A DNA stretch of 64,000 bases from Amphiduros pacificus. Lineage: Eukaryota > Annelida > Polychaeta > Phyllodocida > Hesionidae. Each line of letters begins with the position of its first letter. The stretch's first letter is position 1. The translations under genes were made by a program, and so were the position numbers. The stretch covers positions 39,362,225 to 39,426,224 of the forward strand of contig OX439003.1 in NCBI GenBank assembly GCA_949316495.1. Reading direction: 5' to 3'. Positions 39,546 through 50,516 of this stretch are shown here, one piece after another. The notes below the pieces were generated by a model. It was not told where the DNA came from and did no database searches. It saw nothing but the letters and a program-made list of their open reading frames with translations.

Positions 39546-41127
39546 ACCCTCAGCCCCTGATGTAATCAGGCTGAGGGTATTGCAGTACTCCTGGCGTGGG
39601 TATGTATGTCTGTATGTATGTATGTATGTCTGTAGCGAACATCCTTGTCATCGCGATAACTCAAGTACAAATGATTGCAGCCTCATGAAACTTGACACAC
39701 ATATGCATCTGGTGAAAACCTCGGACGAGTTCGATGGACGGCGACCTTGACCTATTTTTCAAGGTCACGGACAATTATGTGAAATCCCAAGAATCGCAAT
39801 AACTCAAGAACGAATGATGGCAGCTTTATGAGATTTGACACACACAAGCATCTGATGAAGAGCTCAGAATTTTTTCTATGAAACATGACCTTCACCTACT
39901 TTTCAAGGTCACAGGGACAATTATGTGAAATCATCCTTGTCATCGTGATTACTCAAGAACAAATGATGGCAGCTTCATGAAACTTTACATGCATAAGCAT
40001 CTGGTGAAAACCTCAGACTAGTTCGATGGATGGCGACCTTGACCTAATTTTCAAGGTCACAGGGACAGTTATGTGAAATCCCAAGAATCACAATAACTCA
40101 AGAACGAATGATGGCAGCTTTATGAGATTTGACACACACAAGCATCTGGTAAAGACCTCAGACTTCTCTTGATGGAACATGACCTTCACCTACTTTTCAA
40201 GGTCACAGGGACAATTATGTGAAATCATCCTTGTCATCATGATAACTCAAGAACAAATGATGGCAGCTTCATGAATCTTTACACGCATAAGCATCTGTTG
40301 AAAACCTCGGACTAGTTCGGTGGACGGCGACCTTGACCTATTTTTCAAGGTCACAGGGACAATTATGTGAAATCCCAAGAATCGCAATAACTCAAGAACA
40401 AATGATGGCAGCTTTATGAGATTTAACACACATAAGCATCTGGTGAAGACCTCAGATTTTTTCTATGAAACATGACCTTCACCTACTTTTCAAGGTCACA
40501 GGGACAATTTTGTGAAATCATCCTTGTCATCGCGATAACTCGAGAACAAATGATGGCAGCTTCATGAAACTTGACACGCAGAAGCATCTGATGAAAACCT
40601 CCGACATTTTTGTATGGAACATGACCTTCAACTTCTTTTCAAGGTCACAGGTACAATTATGTGAAATCCCTATCATTGCTATAACTCGAGAACGAATGAT
40701 GGCAGCTTTATGAGACTTGACACACATAAGCATCTGGTGAAGACCTCAGACTTCTCTTGATGGAACATGACCTTCACATACTTTTCAAGGTCACAGGGAC
40801 AATCATGTCAAATCCACGTCATTGCAATAACTTAAGAACAAATAATGGCAGCTTCATGAAAATTGACACACATAAGCATCTGGGAAGACTCCAGATGAGT
40901 TTGATGGACGGTGACCTTAACCTGCTTTTCAAGGTCACCGGCCCATCTCAATAATTCTAGAGTAAATGATGACAGTTTCATGATACTTGACACACCTAAG
41001 CTATCAAAGGAAGTAGATTTTATGGGTTTTTTTTACCCCTGCATCAATTTGCCTTGGTGCAGTGACGTTTTGTTCACAAATATTGTGTGGAGCGAATGTT
41101 GTGCAATGAGTTACCAGGGCTGAGGGT
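39546..41127 (+). mobile_element. Helentron/HINE-like element with tandem core ('pearl'-like)
   Basis: The element begins ACCCTCAGCCC and ends GGGCTGAGGGT, 11-bp inverted ends. Its left end also folds with 39571-39578 (CTGAGGGT) into a hairpin. It is flanked by T on both sides, with no longer target duplication, as known for Helentron-type insertion between T and T. A TATG/TCTG microsatellite (39600-39633) follows the left end, then nine tandem 146-bp units. This order (hairpin end, microsatellite, tandem core, short right end) is the layout described for bivalve pearl/HINE elements. There is no coding capacity. Family placement is inference from structure. Confidence 0.65.
39634..40990. repeat. 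146-bp tandem core, nine units with nuclear-receptor-type half-sites
   Basis: The word AAGGTCAC marks each unit at 39761, 39905, 40053, 40199, 40347, 40492, 40641, 40787 and 40931, spacings 144-149 bp. In most units GACCTTGACCT or GACCTTCACCT precedes TTTTCAAGGTCAC, giving two diverging extended half-sites (TCAAGGTCA type). The first six units alternate between a form with GTTCGATGGACGGCGACC and a form with CTATGAAACATGACC, so the older period is a dimer of about 293 bp. The monomer length is close to nucleosomal DNA. Confidence 0.85.
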
Positions 41128-41326
41128 TGATGCATCTCTGATGCCTATGTTTAAAACTTGCAAATGGTTGGGTTTTACGATTTAAATCCAAGTTTGATGT
41201 TATCTAGTATGTACATACAAACATTTCTATTCAAACATTTTGATCCCAAAAGCCCCCAAAAATACCAGAACTGACACAACGCGCATAACTGACACAACGC
41301 GCACTACGCGCCGAATGCAATAAGCC

Positions 41327-41830
41327 ATTCACTGAGGTCAAATGGTTAGAGGCCTTGATTCATTCACTAAGATCAAATGGTGGGAGGCCTTGATCCATTC
41401 ACTGAGATCAAATGGTGGGAGGCCTTGATCCATTCACTGAGATCAAATGGTGGTAGGCCTTCATCCAATCACTGAGATCAAATGGTGGGCGGCTTTGATC
41501 CATTCACTGAGATCAAATGGTGGGCGGCCTTGATCCATTCACTGAGATCAAATGGTGGGAGGCCTTGATCCATTCACTGAGATCAAATGGTGGTAGGCCT
41601 TCATCCAATCACTGAGATCAAATGGTGGGCGGCTTTGATCCATTCACTGAGATCAAATGGTGGGCGGCCTTGATCCATTCACTGAGATCAAATGGTGGGA
41701 GGCCTTGATCCATTCACTGAGATCAAATGGTGGGAGGCCTTGGTCCATTCACTGAGGTCAAATGGTGGGAGGCCTTGATCCATTCACTGAGATCAAATGG
41801 TGGTAGGCTTTGATGCTTTCATTGAGGTCA
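41327..41830. repeat. 35-bp minisatellite, right part
   Basis: This continues the array of 37970-39193, mostly in the GAGATCAAATGGTGGG form. The block containing GGTGGTAGGCCTTCATCCAA is repeated 140 bp (four units) apart, near 41450 and 41590. The array fades out around GAGGTCAGCC at 41830. Confidence 0.93.
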
Positions 41831-42525
41831 GCCTTTTGCTAGGTGGGAACAGATGTTTAGGTGGTCCAGAAGTGACAGTACAAAGCTTTCTGTGCTGACC
41901 TACCGGTATCTACAGTAGTAAAGATGCCAACAGATAATCTTTTATTTCTCTATAAACCCTGTCGATTGTTAAGGTTGCCAAATCATGACAGCGAAAGACC
42001 TTTTGGTCTTAATGGGAGTCTCCCAGATCCTTTTTGTAAAGGGGTCAAATAAATTGTTCCTGAGTTCTGAGTTCTGAGTTCTGAATTCTGAGTCCTGAGT
42101 TCTATGACTTTCTCGGGGCCGAACTGCAACACATCAACACTAATAATGTTTTTATGTACCTTAACAATCCCAAATTACAGAAGAAAAGTTGTTCCCAAAT
42201 AATTATGACAAAAAGGAAACATGATATACTTTAATTTCAAAATGAATAAAATGAGTATCCATAAATAAACAATATGCTTTTCTCATTACTTTTTCCACAT
42301 CAGCTTGACTGAGAGTATTGTTTTCATTTTAGTTAATGGATTGGGGTTGCATATTTGAAGCCATTTAGAGCCGAATTTTCAAAGACTTTGAAATAAACTT
42401 TGGCTTCTATGTGTCTTATTAATATAATGTTAAGTTGGTTCACTTAGTATAATGATTTAAATATGTTACTTTGTGTATATCGTGTGTATCAATTACAATA
42501 TGTTTTAAAATATTAGTTATTAATT
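41831..42525. other. Intron 1 segment with a 10-bp repeat
   Basis: At 42058-42104 the word GAGTTCTGAG (with variants GAATTCTGAG and GAGTCCTGAG) is repeated about five times. The rest is AT-rich unique sequence, ending in the 9-bp target duplicate TTATTAATT of the next element. Confidence 0.6.
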
Positions 42526-42985
42526 TAGTGTTCTCCAATCACCCATCGGCAAAGCCCAGATAGGTGATCTGGAGAGGTCTGAGATTTTTGCTTTTCCTTC
42601 ATAATCTCGTTTAGATGTGATTTTTTAAATACCCAACTGTTTTAGTGATAATTCATATTTTATGTATAATTATATCTAAAATCTCACAAAAAAGCTTGAT
42701 TATTCTTTGGATAACATTAAATAAGGAAAATATAAATACTTGATAATAATCGCCAGCTGCAAAAATTGAGTCAAACCCGTTTTAACAGCAGTTGAAACGG
42801 GTTCAATTTGGACGTTTAAACGGGTTTACCTCAGATTTTACAGCTGGCGATTTTTTACTTCACTAGAGCTCTAACAACTCCACCAAACTTTTCTTTGGTT
42901 GAAATTGGTAAAGACCTTGGACGTTCGACAAACCTCCTCCAGATCACCTATCTGGGCTTTGCCGATTGGTGATTGGAGAACACTA
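42526..42985. mobile_element. 460-bp MITE, 49-bp TIRs, 9-bp target duplication
   Basis: The left end TAGTGTTCTCC and the inverted right end agree over about 49 bp with one mismatch (CACCCATCGG versus CACCAATCGG). Flanks TTATTAATT at 42517-42525 and 42986-42994 are identical, a 9-bp target duplication. Nine-base duplications with long inverted ends are typical of the Mutator (MULE) superfamily. The near-identity of the two ends argues for fairly recent insertion. No transposase is present, so it would depend on a partner elsewhere. Inside is a second palindrome (about 42750-42855): ATCGCCAGCTG faces CAGCTGGCGAT and encloses several AAACGGGTT-type words. Confidence 0.88.
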
Positions 42986-42994
42986 TTATTAATT

Positions 42995-44329
42995 CACAGA
43001 TACGGGAAGTAGATTTGTAGATATGCTTGACATATGGAATAGTTCAGGAGACATAGTCAGATTAAGATTATGCCTCTAATCATGATAATTAAGGATCCTT
43101 GCCCAAAGGTGTGTGTGTATGAGTGTGTGTGTGTTGCAGGTTTGATGTTATAATGTTATGCCTGATATGTGTCCTCTCCTCTGATTGGTCAACTAAAAAT
43201 TGGTCAGCTACATCCCTGATTAAAAAGGGAAGATGAGGTCTGCATTTAAAAATTTCAATGATGCTATTTCTCACGCAGAATATATTTTCATTATAATTAG
43301 TATCAGATAGAATATGGTAGAGTATAATGGTTCATCACAAATGAGTAAATCATTGATATCATTAGTCTCAGAAAAGCGTACACCCATTAGTCCATTAGTA
43401 GTAGCGTACAGACTAATATCATTAGTCAGATATAAAGCATGCTACCATTCACAATGCAGTCTTATTATTTGTGTCATATTAAACATAAATAGATAAATGA
43501 GAAGTGGCTAACTAGTAAGATGTCTGCCTCTCACGCTGACTATCTGAGTTTTATTCTCTGTTTGACAATTCTGAGTGATTTAGAAATGTTACAGTCAGCT
43601 TGTTCATCATCCCAACCAGTGTCCCGAAACTGGATGTCAAAGGTTGCTGTTATCATGCCTAATCTGATAATGTAAAGGAAGATCACTAATCATGTTTTGT
43701 GCAGGGCATTGAGACCTGGTTGCAGGCCACTATCTGACCTACATAGCCTAAGTTATGGTTATAAATTTGTGAATACGAATAAAGTCAAATCTAATGAAGC
43801 ATTTACTTCCAGCTTGAGTATAAACAACCCATAATGCATTGCTGAATAACAGGTGTCCTGGGTCTTTGTGGCTGTGTACTGTTAGAGGTTTGAAAAGTGA
43901 TAAATTACCACAACCTCTCTGCATTAAGTGATGAAATAAGTTTTATCATATACGAAAATAGACATTTCTTGTAAGTGGCATCATTTTTCAAAATGAGTGT
44001 CATTTCACATAACAGCTAAAGAATGGTGAATTTGACACAGGGAGTTTTAGTGTATTTTGGAGTCGTAAACATTTTCATTATAATGTATATAAACATTGTC
44101 AGGCAAACAAGACTTAATCAGAGCAGGAAGGAACAACAGGTAGCATACCGAAGTGAAGTCCCTGGGGAAATATGGAGGAAGGTCCTGAGACAGCAGTGTA
44201 AGCCCTGGGATGTGGCTGTCACTGAGTGGAGGGTGGCATTCGTCACGTATGACATGATGGATTACCCTCACTCAGTAGGGTCACGCTCACACGTAGCTAT
44301 TAAGCACACAGTGGCGCCCTCATCCTGTG
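42995..44329. other. Intron 1 segment; GT microsatellite and SINE
   Basis: A (GT)n run with one interruption lies at 43109-43136. A probable SINE occupies 43500-43790 (separate entry). The 120-codon frame at 44023-44385 is not supported by exon borders. Confidence 0.55.
43500..43790 (+). mobile_element. tRNA-derived SINE, probable
   Basis: The 5' part AGTGGCTAACTAGTAAG and TGTCTGCCTCTCACGCTGA looks like a tRNA D-arm to anticodon-arm region, followed by a degenerate B-box (GAGTTTTATTC). A body of about 200 bp ends near GAATACGAATAAAGTCAAA, plausible as a retroposed tail. The family differs from that at 30425. No target duplication was resolved. Confidence 0.5.
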
Positions 44330-45210
44330 CGGCCATACTCCCTCTTTACATATTGAATCAACAGCAATGCTCTCTTTCTAGGTAATCGCACTCCCTTTTT
44401 ATATACAGAGTAAACAACAATACCCTCTGTCTCAGTGGTCACACTCCCTCTTTATGTACGGAGTAAACAACAATACCCTCTGTCTCAGTGGTCACACTCC
44501 CTCTTTATGTACGGAGTAAACAACAATAACCTCTGTCTCAGTGGTCACACTCCCTCTTTATGTACGGAGTAAACAACAATACCCTCTGCCTCAGTGGTCA
44601 CACTCCCTCTTTATGTACGGAGTAAACAACAATACCCTCTGCCTCAGTGGTCACACTCCCTCTTTATGTACGGAGTAAACAACAATACCCTCTGTCTCAG
44701 TGGTCACACTCCCTCTTTATGTACGGAGTAAACAACAATACCCTCTGTCTCAGTGGTCACACTCCCTCTTTATGTACGGGGTAAACAACAATACCCTCTG
44801 TCTCAGTGGTCACACTCCCTCTTTATGTACGGAGTAAACAACAATACCCTCTGTCTCAGTGGTCACACTCCCTCTTTATGTACGGAGTAAACAACAATAC
44901 CCTCTGTCTCAGTGGTTACACTCCCTCTTTATGTACGGAGTAAACAACAATACCCTCTGTCTCAGTGGTCACACTCCCTCTTTATGTACGGAGTAAACAA
45001 CAATACCCTCTGTCTCAGTGGTCACACTCCCTCTTTATGTACGGAGTAAACAACAATACCCTCTGTCTCAGTGGTCACACTCCCTCTTTATGTACGGAGT
45101 AAACAACAATACCCTCTGTCTCAGTGGTCACACTCCCTCTTTCTTTATCAAGAAAATAACAATGCCCTCTTGGGGTGGTCATAGTCCCTCTTTCTATATC
45201 AAGAAAACAA
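44330..45210. repeat. 53-bp minisatellite, about 16 copies
   Basis: The unit reads CAGTGGTCACACTCCCTCTT, TATGTACGGAGTAAACAACA, then ATACCCTCTGTCT. Fourteen central units from about 44433 to 45170 are nearly identical and exactly 53 bp apart. Units at both edges (44330-44432, 45150-45210 and a remnant at 45251-45285) are diverged. A uniform core with decayed edges is the pattern expected from unequal exchange. No coding role is seen. Confidence 0.95.
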
Positions 45211-46674
45211 AGGATAAACGAGGATAAATAAAAAATTTCAATTCAATTGAGAACAATTGCCTCTATTGGTGGTCACACACCTCTTATATATTATAATATA
45301 CAAGTGAAAAATGTTTATTGTTTAAAATTTATGAATAAAAATATTAACGACAAGAAGTGGGTCACAATGAACAGTGTTTTTTTTTAGTTTCATCATAGTT
45401 GCTTCAGTGTTTTATAACATTATTAATCTTGCATTGTTGGGTATGCCACCATAATGGCAGGATGGCACCTGATGTTAATTAACTAATCTATAGATGGCAG
45501 CACTGTAAGAGGCTACCCAGAATTCCACGGCAATGATATGAAAAAGCTCTCCACAATGGGCCTTTATTAATTGAAAAATTTAATACTTTATTTTCCATGT
45601 CATGTGCAGACTCACAGGACTTAGCCAATACATATGCACAATATAATAATGCTGTATTGATTACCCAATTACTTTGATGAAATTAAATTATTTGAGACGC
45701 CATATTATCTTTTTACTTCAGTGTAGTATTACCTTTGATGTTCTCTTTTTAATACTTAAAATCTATGAGAAAACAAGATCAAAAGAATTACATGAGGTAA
45801 AATTGAAGGGATTTTTAACAGGTGCTGAGGGAAAATCATATGCTGTTTCAGAAAACTTCAAAAGCTGAGTGAATAATTATCCCACAATCATCCCTATTTG
45901 ATATTTATGCCACAGATTTTTAAATTTCCGAAATGTGGGGATCATTTGTGCAGAGAGTTGATGGCCAATGAATTTCATTTCCAATGATTGATTATTTGAA
46001 GAACTTTGGTCATGTGTACAAATTAGGAATAGAAAGAGGCATTCTATCAGGGTTGACATCTTTAAAAAAACACTTGATTTTTGGAATTTACTGTGTATGT
46101 GCAATGTCGGAGGTAATTGTGGTACAGAAATGCGAGATCACTTTTAATATAAATAACATTTATGGGGCATTTAGCTTGGGTTAATCATACTTTTTGCCAT
46201 TATTTGATCAAAACCCAAATATGTTCCCTATTTCAAAGAAAGCAGTCACCTTGACAAAATCTTCTTGAAGAATGCTCTTCCTTCAATGCTGCTAAACAGA
46301 CCAAAAATATGAATGCCAAAAATATTCTGAGGAATATATTAATGGTCCCAGTAGAGATATTCTACAATCTGTCTGTTCAACAAAGAAATGTATGCAAATC
46401 TATGGCTTAACACAAACAAGAATTGGATATTTTCTCGGAGAGAGGCCACAGACAATGCCATAAAAAGACATTTATATGAAATACTTGCAGGGTGATTTCT
46501 TGTGTGTGATAAATTCTTGCACAAGCCACTTGTGAGTGACAAGACCAATTTCCTGTATAAACTCGTCGTCATATCAAATGCACGAATATGCACATATATA
46601 GCAAATTGGTAAAACGTTTCATTTCAAGGATATGGTGCCCCTGATGTTTAAGTGATGTTAGGATGAAGGCCTTA
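45211..46674. other. Intron 1 segment; nothing recognised
   Basis: AT-rich unique sequence with only short random frames, apart from a decayed 53-bp unit at its left edge. Confidence 0.6.
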
Positions 46675-49049
46675 GAAAATGTGTAGGGTGCAGATGAAGC
46701 AATGCTCTCTGTAGTCATCAGCATGTAGTGATGCTCTCTGTAGCCATCAGCAGGCAGTGATGCTCCCTTTAGTCCCCCGAGGCACTGATTATGGCTGTAA
46801 TGGTCAGCAGGCAGTGATGGTTGCTTTAGTCCCCCAAGGCACTGATGATGATGAAAATGTGTAGGGTGCAGATGAAGCAATGCTCTCTGTAGTCATCAGC
46901 ATGTAGTGGTGCTCTCTGTAGCCATTAGCAGGTAGTGATGCTCCCTGTAGCCATCAGCAGGTAGTGATGCTCTCTGTAGCCATCAGCAGGCAGTGATGCT
47001 CCCTGTAGCAATCAGCAGGCAGTGATGCTCTCTGTAGCCATCAGCAGGCAGTGATGCTCCCTGTAGCCATCAGCAGGTAGTGATGCTCTCTGTAGCCATC
47101 AGCAGGCAGTGATGCTCTCTGTAGCCATCAGCAGGCAGTGATGCTCTCTGTAGTCATCAGCAGGCAGTGATGCTCCCTGTAGCCATCAGCAGGTAGTGAT
47201 GCTCTCTGTAGTCATCAGCAGGCAGTGATGCTCCCTGTAGCCATCAGCAGGCAGTGATGCTCCCTGTAGCTATCAGCAGGTAGTGATGCTCCCTGTAACC
47301 ACCAGTGATGCTCCCTGTAGCCATCAGCAGGCAGTGATGCTCCCTGTAGCCATCAGCAGGCAGTGATGCTCCCTGTAGCCATCAGCAGGTAGTGATGCTC
47401 TCTGTAGCCATCAGCAGGCAGTGATGCTCCCTGTAGCCATCAGCAGGTAGTGATGCTCCCTGTAGCCATCAGCAGGCAGTGATGCTCCCTGTAGCCATCA
47501 GCAGGCAGTGATGCTCCCTGTAGCTATCAGCAGGTAGTGATGCTCCCTGTAGCCATCAGCAGGTAGTGATGCTCCCTGTAGCCATCAGCAGGCAGTGATG
47601 CTCCCTGTAGCCATCAGCAGGCAGTGATGCTCCCTGTAGCCATCAGCAGGTAGTGATGCTCCCTGTAGCCATCAGCAGGCAGTGATGCTCCCTGTAGCCA
47701 TCAGCAGGTAGTGATGCTCTCTGTAGCCATCAGCAGGCAGTGATGCTCCCTGTAGCCATCAGCAGGTAGTGATGCTCCCTGTAGCCATCAGCAGGCAGTG
47801 ATGCTCCCTGTAGCCATCAGCAGGCAGTGATGCTCCCTGTAGCCATCAGCAGGCAGTGATGCTCCCTGTAGCCATCAGCAGGCAGTGATGCTCCCTGTAG
47901 TCATCAGCAAGTAGTAATGCTCCCTGTAGCCATCAGCAGGCAGTGATGCCCCCTGTAGCCATCAGCAGGCAGTGATGCTCCCTGTAGCCATCAGCAGGTA
48001 GTGATGCTCCCTGTAGCCATCAGCAGGTAGTGATGCTCTCTGTAGCCATCAGCAGGCAGTGATGCTCCCTGTAGCCATCAGCAGGTAGTGATGCTCCCTG
48101 TAGCCATCAGCAGGCAGTGATGCTCCCTGTAGCCATCAGCAGGTAGTGATGCTCCCTGTAGCCATCAGCAGGCAGTGATGCTCCCTGTAGCCATCAGCAG
48201 GCAGTGATGCTCCCTGTAGCCATCAGCAGGCAGTGATGCTCCCTGTAGTCATCAGCAGGTAGTAATGCTCCCTGTAGCCATCAGCAGGCAGTGATGCCCC
48301 CTGTAGCCATCAGCAGGCAGTGATGCTCCCTGTAGCCATCAGCAGGTAGTGATGCTCCCTGTAGTCATCAGCAGGTAGTAATGCTCCCTGTAGTCATCAG
48401 CAGGTAGTGATGCCCCCTGTAGCCATCAGCAGGTAGTGATGCTCTCTGTAGCCATCAGCAGGCAGTGATGCTCTCTGTAGCCATCAGCAGGCAGTGATGC
48501 TCCCTGTAGCCATCAGCAGGCAGTGATGCTCCCTGTAGTCATCAGCAGGTAGTAATGCTCCCTGTAGCCATCAGCAGGCAGTGATGCCCCCTGTAGCCAT
48601 CAGCAGGCAGTGATGCTCCCTGTAGCCATCAGCAGGCAGTGATGCTCCCTGTAGTCATCAGCAGGCAGTAATGCTCCCTGTAGTCATCAGCAGGTAGTGA
48701 TGCTCCCTGTAGCCATCAGCAGGTAGTGATGCTCTCTGTAGCCATCAGCAGGCAGTGATGCTCTCTGTAGCCATCAGCAGGCAGTGATGCTCCCTGTAGC
48801 CATCAGCAGGCAGTGATGCTCCCTGTAGTCATCAGCAGGTAGTAATGCTCCCTGTAGCCATCAGCAGGCAGTGATGCCCCCTGTAGCCATCAGCAGGCAG
48901 TGATGCTCCCTGTAGCCATCAGCAGGCAGTGATGCTCCCTGTAGTCATCAGCAGGCAGTAATGCTCCCTGTAGTCATCAGCAGGTAGTGATGCTCCCTGT
49001 AGCCATCAGCAGGTAGTGATGCTCTCTGTAGCCATCAGCAGTGATGCCC
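46675..49049. repeat. 29-bp minisatellite, about 80 copies
   Basis: The unit reads GTGATGCTCCCTGTAGCC then ATCAGCAGGCA, with variants CTCTCTG, GTAGT, GTCATC and GCCCCC. Near the left edge a 57-bp unit of the neighbouring array type is embedded (46755-46850), and a unique stretch GAAAATGTGTAGGGTGCAG is duplicated 178 bp apart (46675 and 46853). In the right third the order of variants repeats with a 290-bp period (10 units; for example TAGTAATG at 48260, 48550 and 48840). Confidence 0.95.
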
Positions 49050-49715
49050 CCTGTAGCCATCAGCAGGCAGTGATAGTTACTTTAGTCCCCCAAGGCACTG
49101 ATGATGGCTGTAATGGTCAACAGGCAGTGACGGTCCCTTTAGTCCCCAAGGCACTTATGATGTCTGTAATGGTCAACAGGCAGTGATGGTCCCTTTAGTC
49201 CCCCGAGGTATTGATGATGGCTGTAATGGTCAGCAGGCAGTGATGGTCCCTTTAGACCCCCAAGGCACTGATGATGGCTGTAATGGTCAACAGGCAGTGA
49301 TGGTCCCTTTAGTCCCCGAGGCACTGATGATGGCTGTAATGGTCAGCAGGCAGTGATGGTCCCTTTAGTCCCCCGAGGTACTGATGATGGCTGTAATGGT
49401 CAGCAGGCAGTGATGGTCCTTTTGGTCCCCCGAGGCACTGATGATGGCTGTAATGGTCAGCAGGCAGTGATGGTCCCTTCAGACCCCCGAGGCACTGATG
49501 ATGGCTGTAATGGTCAGCAGGCAGTGATGGTTGCTTTAGTCCCCCGAGGCACTGATGATGGCTGTAATGGTCAGCAGGCAGTGATGGTTGCTTTAGTCCC
49601 CGAGGCACTGATGATGGCTGTAATGGTCAGCAGGCAGTGATGGTTGCTTTAGTCCCCCGAGGCACTGATGGAGGCTGTAATGGTCAGCAGGCAGTGATCG
49701 TCCTTTTAGTCCCAC
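49050..49715. repeat. 57-bp minisatellite, about 11 copies, related to the 29-bp unit
   Basis: The unit reads GTGATGGTCCCTTTAGTCCC, CCGAGGCACTGATGATGGCT, then GTAATGGTCAGCAGGCA. Its start (GTGATG) and end (TCAGCAGGCA) match the adjoining 29-bp unit, so one arose from the other by gain or loss of an inner 28 bp. Fifty-seven bases are 19 codons, which keeps minus-strand frames (LGGLKGPSLPADHYSHHQC repeats) open; these are artefacts. Confidence 0.93.
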
Positions 49716-50516
49716 TTAACGTTAACAGGATTTGGGTAAAGACATTCTCCAAGGGTCCCAGATATGGAGATAGCAGATGTTGTATCAAATACTCTGGGCA
49801 GAATAACAAATAGATATAAATGAGCTAAAACCATTTAAGTTTTCTAAAAAAGAAAAAAATGTTTTTGAACTTTGGATACATTAATCTTATCATGGGTTTT
49901 ACCATTAAAAATGATTTAAGGCACAATAAATTTTCATGGTGATAAACAGTAAAAAACCATGCAGTTTAGCCCAAAGTAATGTTGATGCTTCAGGACAGAA
50001 ATTTGTCAAGTCAGCAAGTTTACACTTGGTATGAGCACACACAGCATCATGTTCTAGGTCTGGCAATCACATAATTTTGCTTTCTTCAATATCTTACAGC
50101 ATCAATTTATGCATTAGCTTAATGTCATTTTAATATAACCATAGGAATGATATAACCTCCTTGAAAATGAGCCCGGGTGATTCTTAATAGTATTTCTGCG
50201 GCTGCCAATAAGGTGCATCATCATTAATTCAGCGGCTGAGAGTGACAAAGCGGCAGTGTAAGTGTGACGTTCAGACAGGTCTATTAATGTGCAGCCTGCC
50301 ACAGGATGTTAACTTAGCTTGCTCAGGATAGCCCTGCCAACCGGCACCCGTCTCGACCGCCTCCACCAACCTGACAGCCATTTCAGCACAGGACGAGATG
50401 ATAAGCCCGTCTATCAATCCCAGAATGCTCTACATCAGCCTGTATAGGGAATTTTATATATCAGAGGTTAATATGTCCAGCTCACATTTGACATAGTGGT
50501 CATATGCACGGGGCGA
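49716..50516. other. Intron 1 segment; possible conserved island
   Basis: AT-rich to about 50150, then a less AT-rich complex stretch (50150-50460) with several ATTAAT words and no open frame. It could be a conserved non-coding element, but this cannot be judged from one sequence. Confidence 0.45.

Larger units (their letters stand above)
39194..41326. mobile_element. TIR DNA transposon, non-autonomous, with 8-bp target duplication
   Basis: The left end starts GGCTTATTGCATTTGGC. The right end, read on the minus strand, starts GGCTTATTGCATTCGGC, and weaker similarity continues for about 30 bp (GCACG / GCGCG). The flanks are ATTCACTG at 39186-39193 and 41327-41334, a perfect 8-bp duplication of the host minisatellite. 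The element's own DNA is about 551 bp (39194-39545 and 41128-41326), since a second element sits inside it. No transposase is encoded. An 8-bp duplication fits hAT-, Merlin- or P-like superfamilies; the GG start slightly favours Merlin, but I cannot decide. Confidence 0.85.

Noticed and set aside
49139-49640. Frames with LGGLKGPSLPADHYSHHQC repeats
   Set aside because: The 57-bp unit equals 19 codons; same artefact as the other arrays.
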